From: Alteriqipengyuania lutimaris
Lineage (GTDB): Bacteria > Pseudomonadota > Alphaproteobacteria > Sphingomonadales > Sphingomonadaceae
Direction: 5' to 3'
DNA length: 64,000 nucleotides
Assembly: GCF_003363135.1 (NCBI RefSeq)
Contig: NZ_QRBB01000001.1
Location: forward strand, 1,393,501 to 1,457,500
Part shown: one piece after another, positions 1-11,246 of the stretch
How positions within the stretch are numbered: the first letter of the stretch is position 1
Layout: the number at the start of each line of letters is the position of its first letter
Program-made: the position numbers and the translations under genes
Notes under the pieces: model-generated
The model's database searches: none
The model's input: the letters and a program-made list of their open reading frames with translations, nothing else
What the model was told of the DNA's origin: nothing

Positions 1-1507
1 TGATAAACACGCCCTGCGCGGTGACGAAGTCGGCATCGGGCGCGATCGCGCGCAGGCCTTCGATCAGGCTGACGGTCTGCTTCGGCACGCTCGAATAGCC
101 GCCGAGGCGCGCGATGGCGTGGTTGGGGCCGATAACGGCGACGCGGCCCATCGTGGCCGGTCTCAGCGGCAGCGTATTGTCGCGGTTGGTCAGCAGGCAC
201 AGGCCCTTGCGCGCCGCCTCAAGCGCCAGCGCGCGTGCCTCGGCATTGCCGGTAATGCGCTGCGCCAGCGCGGCGTCGCCATAGGGGTTCTCGAACAGGC
301 CGGCGCGGAACTTGATCGCGAGCATCCGCGCGCAGGCGGTGTCGACCAGCTCGACCGGGATGCGCCCGGCCTCGACTGCGTCCTGCAGGGTCGCGTAGGC
401 CATGCCGTCGGGCAGCTCGCTGTCGACGCCCGCCAGCAGCGCCTGATGCGCAGCATCTTCGAGGTCGGTCGCGACATGGTGGAGCGTCGCGAGTTCGTTG
501 ACGCCGCCGTAATCGCTCACGATCACGCCGTCGAAACCCCATTCGCGGCGCAGAACCTGGCCCAGCAGCCATGTGTTCGCGTGGCTGGGGATGCCGTCGA
601 TCTCGTTATAGCTCGGCATCACCGCACCGATGCTCGTGCGGCGAACCACTTCGCGGAAGGGCGGGAAGAAGTTCTCGCGCAGCTCGCGCTCGGAGAGCTG
701 GGCGGGGGAGACGTTGTTGCCCGCCTCGGGCTGGCCGTGCCCGGTCATGTGCTTGAGGGTGGCGAACACCTTGCCCTCGCGCAGTTTGTCGAACTTGCCT
801 GGCCCCTGAAGGCCCTCGACCGCCGCAACGCCCATCTCCGCACACAGGTACGGGTCTTCGCCCCAGGTTTCCTCGATGCGGCCCCAGCGCGGATCGCGCA
901 CGATGTCGACCACCGGGCTGAGCACCAGCGGCACGCCGCGTGCGCGGACCTCGCGCGCCGTCACCGACTGGACGCGGCGCATCAGGTCGGTGTCGAAGCT
1001 GCCCGCGAGCGCGATCGCCTGCGGGAACATCGTGGCTTCGGTGGCCATGTAGCCGTGGAGCGATTCCTCGTGAAGCAGCACGGGGATGCCCAGCCGCGTG
1101 TCCTCCACCGCCCAGCGCTGGAGCGCGTTGATGAATTCGACCGTCTGCTCCGGCGTGCGCCAGCGCGCAGCGGTGCCGCCCGCCGCGCCCGAGATGCCGG
1201 GCACGCCGCGCTTGTCGCTGGGGCGGGTGACGTGGCCAATCCCTTCGGGGAAGGCCGCGCTGGCCTTGGCGGCATCGAAGGCGAGCCCGTCGATCATGTC
1301 CGCCTTGTCCGCCCACGCGGTGCGGATCTGCGCGATCTTTTCCGCCAGCGTCATGCGCGCCATCAGGTCCGCCACGCGCGCCGTGATCGGCGCGCGCGCA
1401 TCCCTGTAGAGCGCACCGCCCTGCGCGAGCGCCGCGGGTGCCTGCGCAATCGCGAGCGCGGTCAGGCTGCTTTTCGCGAGCAGCCCGATCGCGCCGCGCC
1501 GTGTCAT
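1..1507 (-). CDS. Glycoside hydrolase family 3 beta-glycosidase, partial (C-terminus beyond the window)
   Basis: An open frame on the minus strand begins at an ATG (1505-1507) and runs off the window start. It begins with a twin-arginine-like signal (MTRRGAIGLL, ending APAALA), so the enzyme is probably exported. It has the GH3 N-terminal barrel motifs RWGRIEETWGEDP, KHMTGHGQPE and the nucleophile motif VIVSDYGG, followed by the start of the GH3 C-terminal domain. It is closely similar to the GH3 gene upstream, whose stop lies 14 bases away, so the two look like tandem duplicates in one operon. The substrate is probably a xylo- or gluco-oligosaccharide. The family call is firm; the substrate is inferred from the locus. 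Confidence 0.9.
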   Translation of the reverse strand, partial: MTRRGAIGLLAKSSLTALAIAQAPAALAQGGALYRDARAPITARVADLMARMTLAEKIAQIRTAWADKADMIDGLAFDAAKASAAFPEGIGHVTRPSDKRGVPGISGAAGGTAARWRTPEQTVEFINALQRWAVEDTRLGIPVLLHEESLHGYMATEATMFPQAIALAGSFDTDLMRRVQSVTAREVRARGVPLVLSPVVDIVRDPRWGRIEETWGEDPYLCAEMGVAAVEGLQGPGKFDKLREGKVFATLKHMTGHGQPEAGNNVSPAQLSERELRENFFPPFREVVRRTSIGAVMPSYNEIDGIPSHANTWLLGQVLRREWGFDGVIVSDYGGVNELATLHHVATDLEDAAHQALLAGVDSELPDGMAYATLQDAVEAGRIPVELVDTACARMLAIKFRAGLFENPYGDAALAQRITGNAEARALALEAARKGLCLLTNRDNTLPLRPATMGRVAVIGPNHAIARLGGYSSVPKQTVSLIEGLRAIAPDADFVTAQGVFI

Positions 1508-1521
1508 CCCCCCCAAGCGGC

Positions 1522-3924
1522 TCACGGCGTGACCGTCAGCGTCACGGACTGGAGGTCTTCGGAGTTCGGGCCGACCATGATGGTGAACTCGCCCGGTTCG
1601 ATGACCCGCTCCATCTCGCGGTTCCACATCATCAGCGAACGCGGTTCGATGGTGATAGAGACGGTGCGGCTCTCGCCCGGCTGCAGGGTGACACGCTCAA
1701 AGCCCGCGAGCTCCTTCACCGGCCGGGTGACCGAGCTGATCTCGTCGCGCAGGTAGACCTGCACGACCTCGTCGCCCGCCATCTCGCCGGTGTTGGTGAC
1801 CGTGGTGGCCACGGTGACCGGCTGCCCCACCGCGATGTTCGCGGAGGAGAGCACGGGCGCACTCATGGTGAAGTCGGTATAGCTGAGCCCGTAGCCGAAC
1901 GGGTAGAGCGGGGTCACCTCGTCGAACAGATACCCGCGCCGCGCGCTCGGCTTGTAGTTGTAGAAGTTGGGCACCTGGCCGACATTGCGCGCGGTCGTGA
2001 CCGGCATCTTGCCGCCCGGATTGACCCGCCCGAACAGCGCATCGGCAATCGCGGTGCCCTGCTGTTCGCCCGCGTACCAGGTTTCGAGGATCGCATCGGC
2101 TTCCTCGGCCACAGTGGGATAGCTCGGCGGGCGACCGTTCACGAGCACCGCGACGATCGGCTTGCCCAGTTCCCTGAGAGCCGCGAACAGTTCGTTCTGC
2201 TCGCCCACCAGGTCGAGGCTGGTGCGGTCGCCGAGATGTTCGGGCGCCCAGCCTTCGCGGCTGGTCTTCTCGGTATCGCCGATGAACAGCAGGATCGTGT
2301 CGGCATCGCGCGCGACCTCGACCGCTTCGGCGATCCGGCGGCGGTTTTCTTCCGGGTCGCCGAGTTCGACCTCGTCCTCCCACCAGTCGTCGTCGCCCTT
2401 GGTGATCTCCACGCCCAGCGAGTGAACGATGTTCGCCCGGTCGCCGACCAGCGCGCGAATGCCTTCCAGCGGAGTCACGCTGGCGCGCGGTTCGCCATAA
2501 TAGCCGCCCAGCCGAGCGACGTCGGCATTGGGGCCGATCACCGCGATGGTCGGCTTCGCGCCGCCTTCGGGCAGGTCGAGCGGCAGGACGCCGTCGTTCT
2601 TGAGCAGGACGAGCGACTTCTCCGCCGCCTTGCGGGCGAGAGCCACACCCTCGGGCCCGTTGGAGGTCAGCGCGGTTTCGAGGTCGGGCCATGGATCGTC
2701 GAACAGCCCGGCGTTGAACTTCATGGTCAGGAAGCGACGCACGGCAGTGTCGAGCGCCTCCATCGAGACCTTGCCTTCGGCCACGCTCGCGGCGAGGTTT
2801 TCGAACCCGTCGCCTTCGGGCAGGTCGACATCGACGCCCGAATTGATCGCGAGCTCACCGGCGGCCTTGTAGTCGGGCACGATCTTGTGCAGCCGCGCCA
2901 TGTCCTCGATCGCGTAGTAATCCGAAACCACCGCACCGCGGAAACCCCATTCGCCGCGCAGCACGTCGTTGAGCAGCCAGCTGTTGGAGTGCGAGGGGAT
3001 GCCGTCGATCTCGTTATAGCTCGCCATCACCGCTTCGATCGGCGTGCGGGTGACGACCTGCTCGAAGGGCGGGAAGAACTGCTCGCGCAGCGTGCGTTCG
3101 CTGATCTGCGCCGGACCGACATTGGTGCCGCTTTCGGGCTGGCCGTGGCCGGTCATGTGCTTGAGCGTGGCCATCACCTGACCATCCGGCAGCGCGAGGT
3201 CGGTGCCCGGGCCGCTCAGTCCCTCGACCGAAGCAACGCCCATTTCGCCGACGAGGAACGGATCTTCGCCGAAGGTTTCCTCGATCCGCCCCCAGCGCGG
3301 ATCGCGAGCGACGTCCACGACCGGAGAGAGAACCAGATGGACGCCGCGCGCGCGCACTTCGCCCGCAATCAGGTCGTTGATCTCGCGCACCAGATCTGGG
3401 TCCCAGGTGCTGGCGAGGCCGATCGATTGCGGGAAGGCGGTCGCATCCTTGGCCGCGAAACCGTGGAGCGATTCCTCGTGGAACAGCACTGGAATGCCCA
3501 GCCGCGTTTCCTCCATCGCCCATTTCTGCGCGTCGAGAACGTACTGGATGCTATCCTCGATGCTGCGGCGGGGCACTTCGCGCGGGGAAGTAGGGCCGAG
3601 CCTGTCGGAGGGGCGGGCGATCTGGCCGATCCCGTCGGGATAGACCTGGCTCGCCTTGGCCGGATCGAACACGTCGTCCTCGCCCTGGATCGCCGCCTTG
3701 CTGTTCCAGACGGTGATGATCTGGGCGACCTTCTCGTCCAGGGTCATGCGGGCCAGCAGGTCCTCGACCCGCTGTTCCACGGGCAGCGACGCATCCCAGT
3801 AGGGCGCATCGGCCATCGGTTTTTCGACCGCGACTTCCTGTGCGAGAAGCGGGGCTGTAACGGGTCCGGTAAGCGCCATCAGGGCAGCGCCCGCGGCAAG
3901 GCTGGCACGCAGCATAATACGCAT
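1522..3924 (-). CDS. Glycoside hydrolase family 3 exported beta-xylosidase/beta-glucosidase
   Basis: This is an 800-residue protein starting at the ATG at 3924, which gives a normal signal peptide ending near LLAQ (residue 29); the frame is open further upstream but that part crosses the operator and looks non-coding. GH3 features are RWGRIEETFGEDP, KHMTGHGQPE and the nucleophile Asp at about residue 335 in VVSDYYA, then the C-terminal alpha/beta domain and a fibronectin-III-like tail. It is divergent from the GH67 gene across 61 bases holding a LacI-type operator. That pairing suggests it trims xylo-oligosaccharides in the periplasm. Beta-xylosidase is the preferred reading, but GH3 specificity cannot be settled from motifs. 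Confidence 0.93.
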   Translation of the reverse strand: MRIMLRASLAAGAALMALTGPVTAPLLAQEVAVEKPMADAPYWDASLPVEQRVEDLLARMTLDEKVAQIITVWNSKAAIQGEDDVFDPAKASQVYPDGIGQIARPSDRLGPTSPREVPRRSIEDSIQYVLDAQKWAMEETRLGIPVLFHEESLHGFAAKDATAFPQSIGLASTWDPDLVREINDLIAGEVRARGVHLVLSPVVDVARDPRWGRIEETFGEDPFLVGEMGVASVEGLSGPGTDLALPDGQVMATLKHMTGHGQPESGTNVGPAQISERTLREQFFPPFEQVVTRTPIEAVMASYNEIDGIPSHSNSWLLNDVLRGEWGFRGAVVSDYYAIEDMARLHKIVPDYKAAGELAINSGVDVDLPEGDGFENLAASVAEGKVSMEALDTAVRRFLTMKFNAGLFDDPWPDLETALTSNGPEGVALARKAAEKSLVLLKNDGVLPLDLPEGGAKPTIAVIGPNADVARLGGYYGEPRASVTPLEGIRALVGDRANIVHSLGVEITKGDDDWWEDEVELGDPEENRRRIAEAVEVARDADTILLFIGDTEKTSREGWAPEHLGDRTSLDLVGEQNELFAALRELGKPIVAVLVNGRPPSYPTVAEEADAILETWYAGEQQGTAIADALFGRVNPGGKMPVTTARNVGQVPNFYNYKPSARRGYLFDEVTPLYPFGYGLSYTDFTMSAPVLSSANIAVGQPVTVATTVTNTGEMAGDEVVQVYLRDEISSVTRPVKELAGFERVTLQPGESRTVSITIEPRSLMMWNREMERVIEPGEFTIMVGPNSEDLQSVTLTVTP

Positions 3925-3972
3925 TGTCAGTCTCTCTCCCTCGGCCGCCTCGCTTGACTGGGCAGCCCTATG

Positions 3973-3985
3973 TGGTAGCGCTACC

Positions 3986-3986
<1 letters not shown>
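3973..3986. promoter_or_regulatory. LacI-type operator, perfect 14-bp palindrome between GH3 and GH67
   Basis: TGGTAGCGCTACCA is a perfect inverted repeat around AGCGCT. It lies 49 bases upstream of the GH3 start and its last base is the first base of the GH67 start codon. One repressor bound here could silence both divergent genes. Five further variants occur in the window (18183, 22140, 25800, 26001, 30075), all at 5' ends of sugar genes. Binding by the LacI protein encoded at 6153 is inferred. Confidence 0.85.
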
Positions 3987-6106
<2,120 letters not shown>

Positions 6107-6152
6107 TCCAGCCAATCACAGCGATGCTTGCTGAAAATCGGGAACGCGGTCT

Positions 6153-7292
6153 ATGGACCTGACGATGCAGGACGGATCCGAAGACCGCAAGAAGAGCGCG
6201 CGACAAGGGGGCAAACGCGGTGGGCGGCGGGGCAACTCCGCCCCGACCATTGGCGACGTGGCGCGCGAAGCAAATTGTTCGCCGATGACGGTCAGCCGCG
6301 TCATCAATGGCGAGGGCAATGTCCGCGAGGAGACGCAGGAGCTGGTGCTCGCCGCGATCCGCAAGCTCAAATATTCGCCCAACCGCGCTGCGCGCAGCCT
6401 CGCCGGCGGCGAGCAGCTGCGGGTTGCGCTGATGTTCGACAACCCCTCCGCCTCCTATCTCAGCGAATTCCTGATGGGCGCGCTGGAGGAAGCGACCCGC
6501 AACGATATCCATCTGGAAGTCCAGAGCTGCGAGAATCCGGGGGATGCCGCGCCGCTCGTGCGCAAGCTGGCCGAGGGCGGGATCAAGGGTTTCATTCTCC
6601 CGCCGCCCTTGTGCGACGATCAGGCCCTGCTCGATCTGGTCGGCGAGCTGGACGCGGTGGCGATCGCGGTCGGCCCGGGCCGGGCGACGGGCACGCACGG
6701 CGCGGTGATGATCGACGAATATCAGGCCGCCTACGACATGACGCGGCACATCATCGATCTGGGCCACGAACGGATCGGCTTCATCATCGGCAATCCCGAA
6801 CAGGTCGCCAGCGGACGGCGCCTGAACGGCTATTGCGCGGCGATCGAGGATGCGGGCCTCGAACCGCTCGACGAACTGATGGCGCAGGGCCGCTTCACCT
6901 ATCGTTCGGGCATGGCGGCGGCCGAAAAGCTGCTCGCCCTCGACCCGCGCCCGACCGCGATCTTCGCCTCGAACGATGACATGGCAGCCGCGACCGTCGC
7001 GGTCTGCCACCGCAACCACCTCGATGTGCCCAACGACATCACCGTCTGCGGCTTCGACGATACCGACATGGCGAGCACGATCTGGCCCGAGCTGACCACG
7101 GTCCGCCAGCCGATCCGCGAGATGACCGCCTGGGCCGTGACCGCAATCGCGCGGATCATGCGCGCGCGCCGGACCAACGAGCGGCTGACCCCCGAACAGA
7201 CGATCCTGCCTTATACCCTGGTGCGCCGCGAATCCGACGCAGCGCCCAGCCTGGTGCGCTCGTCATCCTCCGGCAAGAACGGCGAGCGATGA
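6153..7292 (+). CDS. LacI-family transcriptional repressor of the hemicellulose locus
   Basis: A 379-residue regulator. A basic N-terminal extension of about 28 residues precedes the LacI helix-turn-helix (residues 31-52: TIGDVAREANCSPMTVSRVI) and hinge helix (NRAARSLAGG), followed by a periplasmic-binding-protein-like effector domain (VALMFDNPSASY, GHERIGFI, ASNDDMA). ATG 6165 would be a shorter start. It sits between GH67 and xylD, and its stop overlaps the xylD start by four bases (ATGA), so it is cotranscribed with genes it probably controls. The likely effector is a xylose- or glucuronoxylan-derived sugar; that is inference. It is the only LacI gene in the window and so the best candidate for the six operators. 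Confidence 0.93.
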   Translation: MDLTMQDGSEDRKKSARQGGKRGGRRGNSAPTIGDVAREANCSPMTVSRVINGEGNVREETQELVLAAIRKLKYSPNRAARSLAGGEQLRVALMFDNPSASYLSEFLMGALEEATRNDIHLEVQSCENPGDAAPLVRKLAEGGIKGFILPPPLCDDQALLDLVGELDAVAIAVGPGRATGTHGAVMIDEYQAAYDMTRHIIDLGHERIGFIIGNPEQVASGRRLNGYCAAIEDAGLEPLDELMAQGRFTYRSGMAAAEKLLALDPRPTAIFASNDDMAAATVAVCHRNHLDVPNDITVCGFDDTDMASTIWPELTTVRQPIREMTAWAVTAIARIMRARRTNERLTPEQTILPYTLVRRESDAAPSLVRSSSSGKNGER

Positions 7293-9073
7293 ACGAAAAA
7301 GCTTCTCCCGTGCGCCTGCGCAGCCGCGACTGGTTCGACAATGCCGAACGGATGGACATGACCGCGCTCTATCTCGAGCGGTTCATGAATTACGGCGTCA
7401 CGCCCGAGGAACTGCGCAGCGGCAAGCCGATCATCGGCATCGCGCAGTCGGGCAGCGACCTCTCACCCTGCAACCGCATCCATATCGAACTGGCGAAGCG
7501 CACGCGCGACGGCATCCGCGACGCGGGCGGCATTCCGATCGAATTCCCGGTCCACCCGATCTTCGAGAATTGCCGCCGGCCGACCGCCGCGCTCGATCGC
7601 AACCTGCTCTATCTAGGGCTGGTCGAGCTACTCAACGGCTACCCGATCGACGGCGTGGTTTTGACGACCGGCTGCGACAAGACCACGCCGAGCCAGATCA
7701 TGGCCGCATCGACGGTCGACATCCCCGCTATCGTGCTTAGCGGCGGGCCGATGCTCGACGGCTGGCACGAGGGCGAACTGGTCGGCAGCGGCACGGTCAT
7801 CTGGCGCAGCCGCCGCAAGCTGGCGGCGGGCGAGATTACCGAAGAGGAATTCCTCAACCGCGCAACCTCCAGCGCGCCGAGCGCGGGGCATTGCAATTCG
7901 ATGGGCACCGCCAGCACGATGAACGCGGTCGCCGAAACGCTCGGCCTTAGCCTGACCGGCTGCGCCGCAATCCCGGCGCCCTATCGCGAGCGTGGGCAGG
8001 TCGCCTACCGAACCGGGCGGCGGATCGTGGAAATGGTGCACGAGGATCTGAAGCCCTCCGACATCCTGACGCACGATGCCTTCCTCAACGCAGTCGCCGC
8101 AGTCAGCGTGCTGGGCGGATCGTCCAACGCACAGCCGCATATCCAGGCGATGGCGGCACATGCGGGCGTGCGGCTGGAGCCGAGCGTGTGGCAGGATCAC
8201 GGCTATGACCTGCCGCTCCTGCTCAACATGCAGCCCGCAGGCGAATATCTGGGCGAGCGCTTCCACCGCGCCGGCGGCGTTCCCGCCGTTCTGTGGGAAT
8301 TGCTGCAAGCGGGCGTGCTCAAGGGCGATGTGCGAACCTGCACCGGCGCGACGATCGCGGAAAACCTTGCGGGCCGCGAAACGAAGGATCGCGAGATGAT
8401 CCGCCCGTTCGCCGATCCGCTGATGGAGAAGGCGGGCTTCCTTGTCCTGTCGGGCAACCTGTTCGACTTCGGCATACTCAAGACTTCGGTCATCTCGGAC
8501 GAGTTCCGCGCCCGCTATCTCTCGCGCCCCGGCAAGGAAGGCGTGTTCGAGGCGCGGGCGGTCGTCTTCGACGGGTCGGACGACTACCACCACCGGATCA
8601 ACGACCCCGACCTGAACATCGACGAGGACTGCATTCTCGTCATTCGCGGATCGGGTGTGATCGGCTGGCCGGGCAGCGCCGAGGTGGTCAACATGCAGCC
8701 ACCCGACGCGCTGATCCGCGCGGGCACGCAATGGCTGCCGACGCTGGGCGACGGCCGCCAGTCGGGCACCAGCGACAGCCCCTCGATCCTCAACATCTCG
8801 CCCGAAAGCGCAGTGGGAGGCGGGCTCGCCTGGCTGCGCACGGGCGACATCATCCGTGTCGACCTCAACGAAGGCACCTGCAATGCCGACGTCGAGAAGG
8901 CGGAGATCGAACGGCGGCTTGCGGAAGAGAGCATTCCGGAAACGCCCGCCCACAACACACCGTGGGAAGAGCTGTTCCGTGAGAAGACCGGCCAGCTGGG
9001 CGAGGGCGGGGTGATGGATTTCGCGCTCAAGTACCGCGGCACGTCGAGGAAGCTGCCGAGGCACAACCACTAG
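7289..9073 (+). CDS. xylD: D-xylonate dehydratase (IlvD/Edd family)
   Basis: Dehydrates D-xylonate to 2-keto-3-deoxy-D-xylonate in the oxidative (Weimberg/Dahms) xylose pathway; a cytoplasmic Fe-S and Mg enzyme. The 594 residues match the length and much of the sequence remembered for Caulobacter XylD, including RSRDWFDN at the start and ENCRRPTAALDRNL. Probable iron-sulfur cysteines are Cys61 (SPCNR), Cys129 (TTGCDKTTP) and Cys202 (AGHCNSMGTAST). It overlaps lacI by four bases. The other Weimberg genes (xylX, xylB, xylC) are in a separate operon at 15.3-18.2 kb. Arabinonate dehydratases are close relatives, but the full pathway in the locus favours xylonate. Confidence 0.94.
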   Translation: MNEKASPVRLRSRDWFDNAERMDMTALYLERFMNYGVTPEELRSGKPIIGIAQSGSDLSPCNRIHIELAKRTRDGIRDAGGIPIEFPVHPIFENCRRPTAALDRNLLYLGLVELLNGYPIDGVVLTTGCDKTTPSQIMAASTVDIPAIVLSGGPMLDGWHEGELVGSGTVIWRSRRKLAAGEITEEEFLNRATSSAPSAGHCNSMGTASTMNAVAETLGLSLTGCAAIPAPYRERGQVAYRTGRRIVEMVHEDLKPSDILTHDAFLNAVAAVSVLGGSSNAQPHIQAMAAHAGVRLEPSVWQDHGYDLPLLLNMQPAGEYLGERFHRAGGVPAVLWELLQAGVLKGDVRTCTGATIAENLAGRETKDREMIRPFADPLMEKAGFLVLSGNLFDFGILKTSVISDEFRARYLSRPGKEGVFEARAVVFDGSDDYHHRINDPDLNIDEDCILVIRGSGVIGWPGSAEVVNMQPPDALIRAGTQWLPTLGDGRQSGTSDSPSILNISPESAVGGGLAWLRTGDIIRVDLNEGTCNADVEKAEIERRLAEESIPETPAHNTPWEELFREKTGQLGEGGVMDFALKYRGTSRKLPRHNH

Positions 9074-9100
9074 GCACAGGACGCAATGGGGGAGAAGGCG

Positions 9101-11011
9101 ATGCGCAGGACAATCGGACGGCTGATGGCGCTGGCGCTGCTGGCGACGACACCGGTACTCGCCACCCCGCTCGCCGCGCAGGCGACCGAGGCGAGCACGC
9201 CCGGCGTGAACCCGATCATCCGCGACCGCTTCACCGCCGATCCCGCGCCGCTGGTGGTGGGCGACCGGCTCTATCTCTATGTCGGGCACGACCAGGCCGA
9301 GCCCGGCGAGATGTTCAACATGCGCGAATGGCTGGTCTATTCCACCGACGATATGCGCAGCTGGACCGATCACGGCCCGATCATGCGGCAGACCGACTTC
9401 GCCTGGTCGAAGCAGGATGCCTGGGCGGCGCAGGCGATCGAGAAGGACGGTCGCTTCTGGTTTTACGCCACCGTCGAACACGACGATACGAAGCCCGGCA
9501 AAGCTATCGGCGTGGCGGTATCCGACAGCCCGACCGGGCCCTTCGTCGATGCGAAGGGATCCGCGCTGATCTCCAACGACATGACGCCCAAGGGCACGCA
9601 TAGCTGGGAAGACATCGACCCGACCGTGCTGACCGACGACGACGGGACCACGTGGATCGCCTGGGGTAACCGGCAGGCCTATATCGCCCGGCTCAAGCCC
9701 AACATGATCGAGATCGACGGGCCGATCCGGGAGATCACGCCGCCCCACTTCGAGGAAGGCCCGTGGCTGCACAAGCGCGGAGATCTCTACTACCTCACCT
9801 ACGCCTCGCTCGACCGCGAGACCCATACCGACGAGCGGGTCTCCTACGCCACCGCCACTTCGCTTGATGGCGAATGGACCTATCGCGGCGAACTGACCGG
9901 ATCGGGGAAGAACAGCTTCACGATCCATCCCGGCATCGCGCAGTTCGACGGCCAGTGGTACATCTTCCTGCACAACGCATCGCTCACCATCGGCGATCGC
10001 GAGGGCGCGCTCGGCCGGCGTGCGGTGACGGTGGAATATCTCGAATACAACGAGGACGGCACGCTGAAGCCCGTTGTCCAGACCGACGCTGGCGTCACTG
10101 CGCCACGGCCGGATTCGGGACAGGCGGATTCCGAACAGCCGGATTCGGGGCAGGGCGCGCAAATGGTCCCGATCCCCGCGCCTGCGCAGCCGGACGCGAT
10201 CCCGCTCGGCACCGGCCCACTGCCGGGTGCGCAGAATGCCGAGAGCTGGCATCGCCAATACGGCAGTGAGTTCGCGCGCAACGTGACCGAGGCCACTCTG
10301 ACCCCCTTCCTGCCCGATCCGGACAAGGCCACCGGCGCGGCAGTGATCGTCGCACCGGGCGGCGGCTTTCGCACGCTGTCGATGTCGAACGAGGGCTGGG
10401 AGGTCGCACGGGCGCTGGCTGACCGGGGCGTCGCAGCCTTCGTGCTCAAGTACCGGCTCAATCAGACGCCTGCGGACATGGCGGGGTTCGAGCAGTCGAT
10501 GCGCGAAATGTTCGCGGGCGCTGCGCGCCCGCAGCGGCCCGCGCCGGATTCGGCAGGCACCATGCTGGCGCCTCAAATCGCCGATGCCAACGCCGCCTTC
10601 GCGCTGATCCGCGCGCGGGCGGAAGAGTGGGGCGTCGATCCGGACAGGGTGGGAATGGTCGGTTTCTCGGCAGGCGCGATGCTGACCATGGCGACCACGC
10701 TCACCAGCGAGGAAGCGCGTCCCGCCTTTATCGGCGACATCTACGGACCATTGGGCGCTGCCGAGGTGCCGGCGGATGCGCCCCCCCCGCTGTTCGTGGC
10801 GCTTGCGGCGGACGATCCGCTGTTCGGCAATAGCGGTTTCGGCCTGATCGAAAGCTGGCGCGCAGCCCAGCGGCCGGTCGAGTTCCACCTCTACGAGCAG
10901 GGCGGCCACGGCTTCGGCATGTATCCCAAGGAAACCACCAGCACCGGCTGGTTCGATGCCTTTGCCGCCTGGTTGGCCATGCGCGGCTACGCGCAGCCGG
11001 TGGAGGACTGA
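9101..11011 (+). CDS. Exported GH43 glycosidase fused to a C-terminal alpha/beta-hydrolase (acetyl-xylan-esterase-like)
   Basis: A 636-residue bifunctional protein. ATG 9101 is preferred over 9086 because GGGGGAG lies just before it and it begins the signal peptide (MRRTIGRLMA, ending AAQA). Residues 35-325 form a GH43 five-bladed propeller with Asp47 (TADPAP), Asp173 (EDIDPTV) and Glu219 (FEEGPW) in the catalytic positions. A Pro/Asp/Ser/Gln linker with PDSGQ repeats (residues 335-355) leads to an alpha/beta-hydrolase with Ser523 (GFSAG), Asp571 or 572 and His603 (GGHGFG). The pairing suggests one protein that removes side-chain sugars and ester groups from xylan. The exact glycan and acyl group are not determined. 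It is last in the GH67 operon and converges on the epimerase gene across 235 non-coding bases. Confidence 0.9.
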   Translation: MRRTIGRLMALALLATTPVLATPLAAQATEASTPGVNPIIRDRFTADPAPLVVGDRLYLYVGHDQAEPGEMFNMREWLVYSTDDMRSWTDHGPIMRQTDFAWSKQDAWAAQAIEKDGRFWFYATVEHDDTKPGKAIGVAVSDSPTGPFVDAKGSALISNDMTPKGTHSWEDIDPTVLTDDDGTTWIAWGNRQAYIARLKPNMIEIDGPIREITPPHFEEGPWLHKRGDLYYLTYASLDRETHTDERVSYATATSLDGEWTYRGELTGSGKNSFTIHPGIAQFDGQWYIFLHNASLTIGDREGALGRRAVTVEYLEYNEDGTLKPVVQTDAGVTAPRPDSGQADSEQPDSGQGAQMVPIPAPAQPDAIPLGTGPLPGAQNAESWHRQYGSEFARNVTEATLTPFLPDPDKATGAAVIVAPGGGFRTLSMSNEGWEVARALADRGVAAFVLKYRLNQTPADMAGFEQSMREMFAGAARPQRPAPDSAGTMLAPQIADANAAFALIRARAEEWGVDPDRVGMVGFSAGAMLTMATTLTSEEARPAFIGDIYGPLGAAEVPADAPPPLFVALAADDPLFGNSGFGLIESWRAAQRPVEFHLYEQGGHGFGMYPKETTSTGWFDAFAAWLAMRGYAQPVED

Positions 11012-11246
11012 GCGCTCGGCAGAGCTGTCCTACTTGGCAGGCAGGGGCCATGATGCCGCTGCTCTTTGATCTTGTAGGAATGTTGCGCTGTGCGTGGCCA
11101 AGTCGCTCGCTGGAAGGCGGACCGCGCGCCCGAATGGAAGGTGACACCCGCGAGCGCGCCGATGAGGGCAATGGCGAGGATTTGCAGGCTCCCGGGGGCG
11201 AGCAGAGTTTTCGTAAAATACCCCTGTCGGTGTGTCAGAATGCTCG

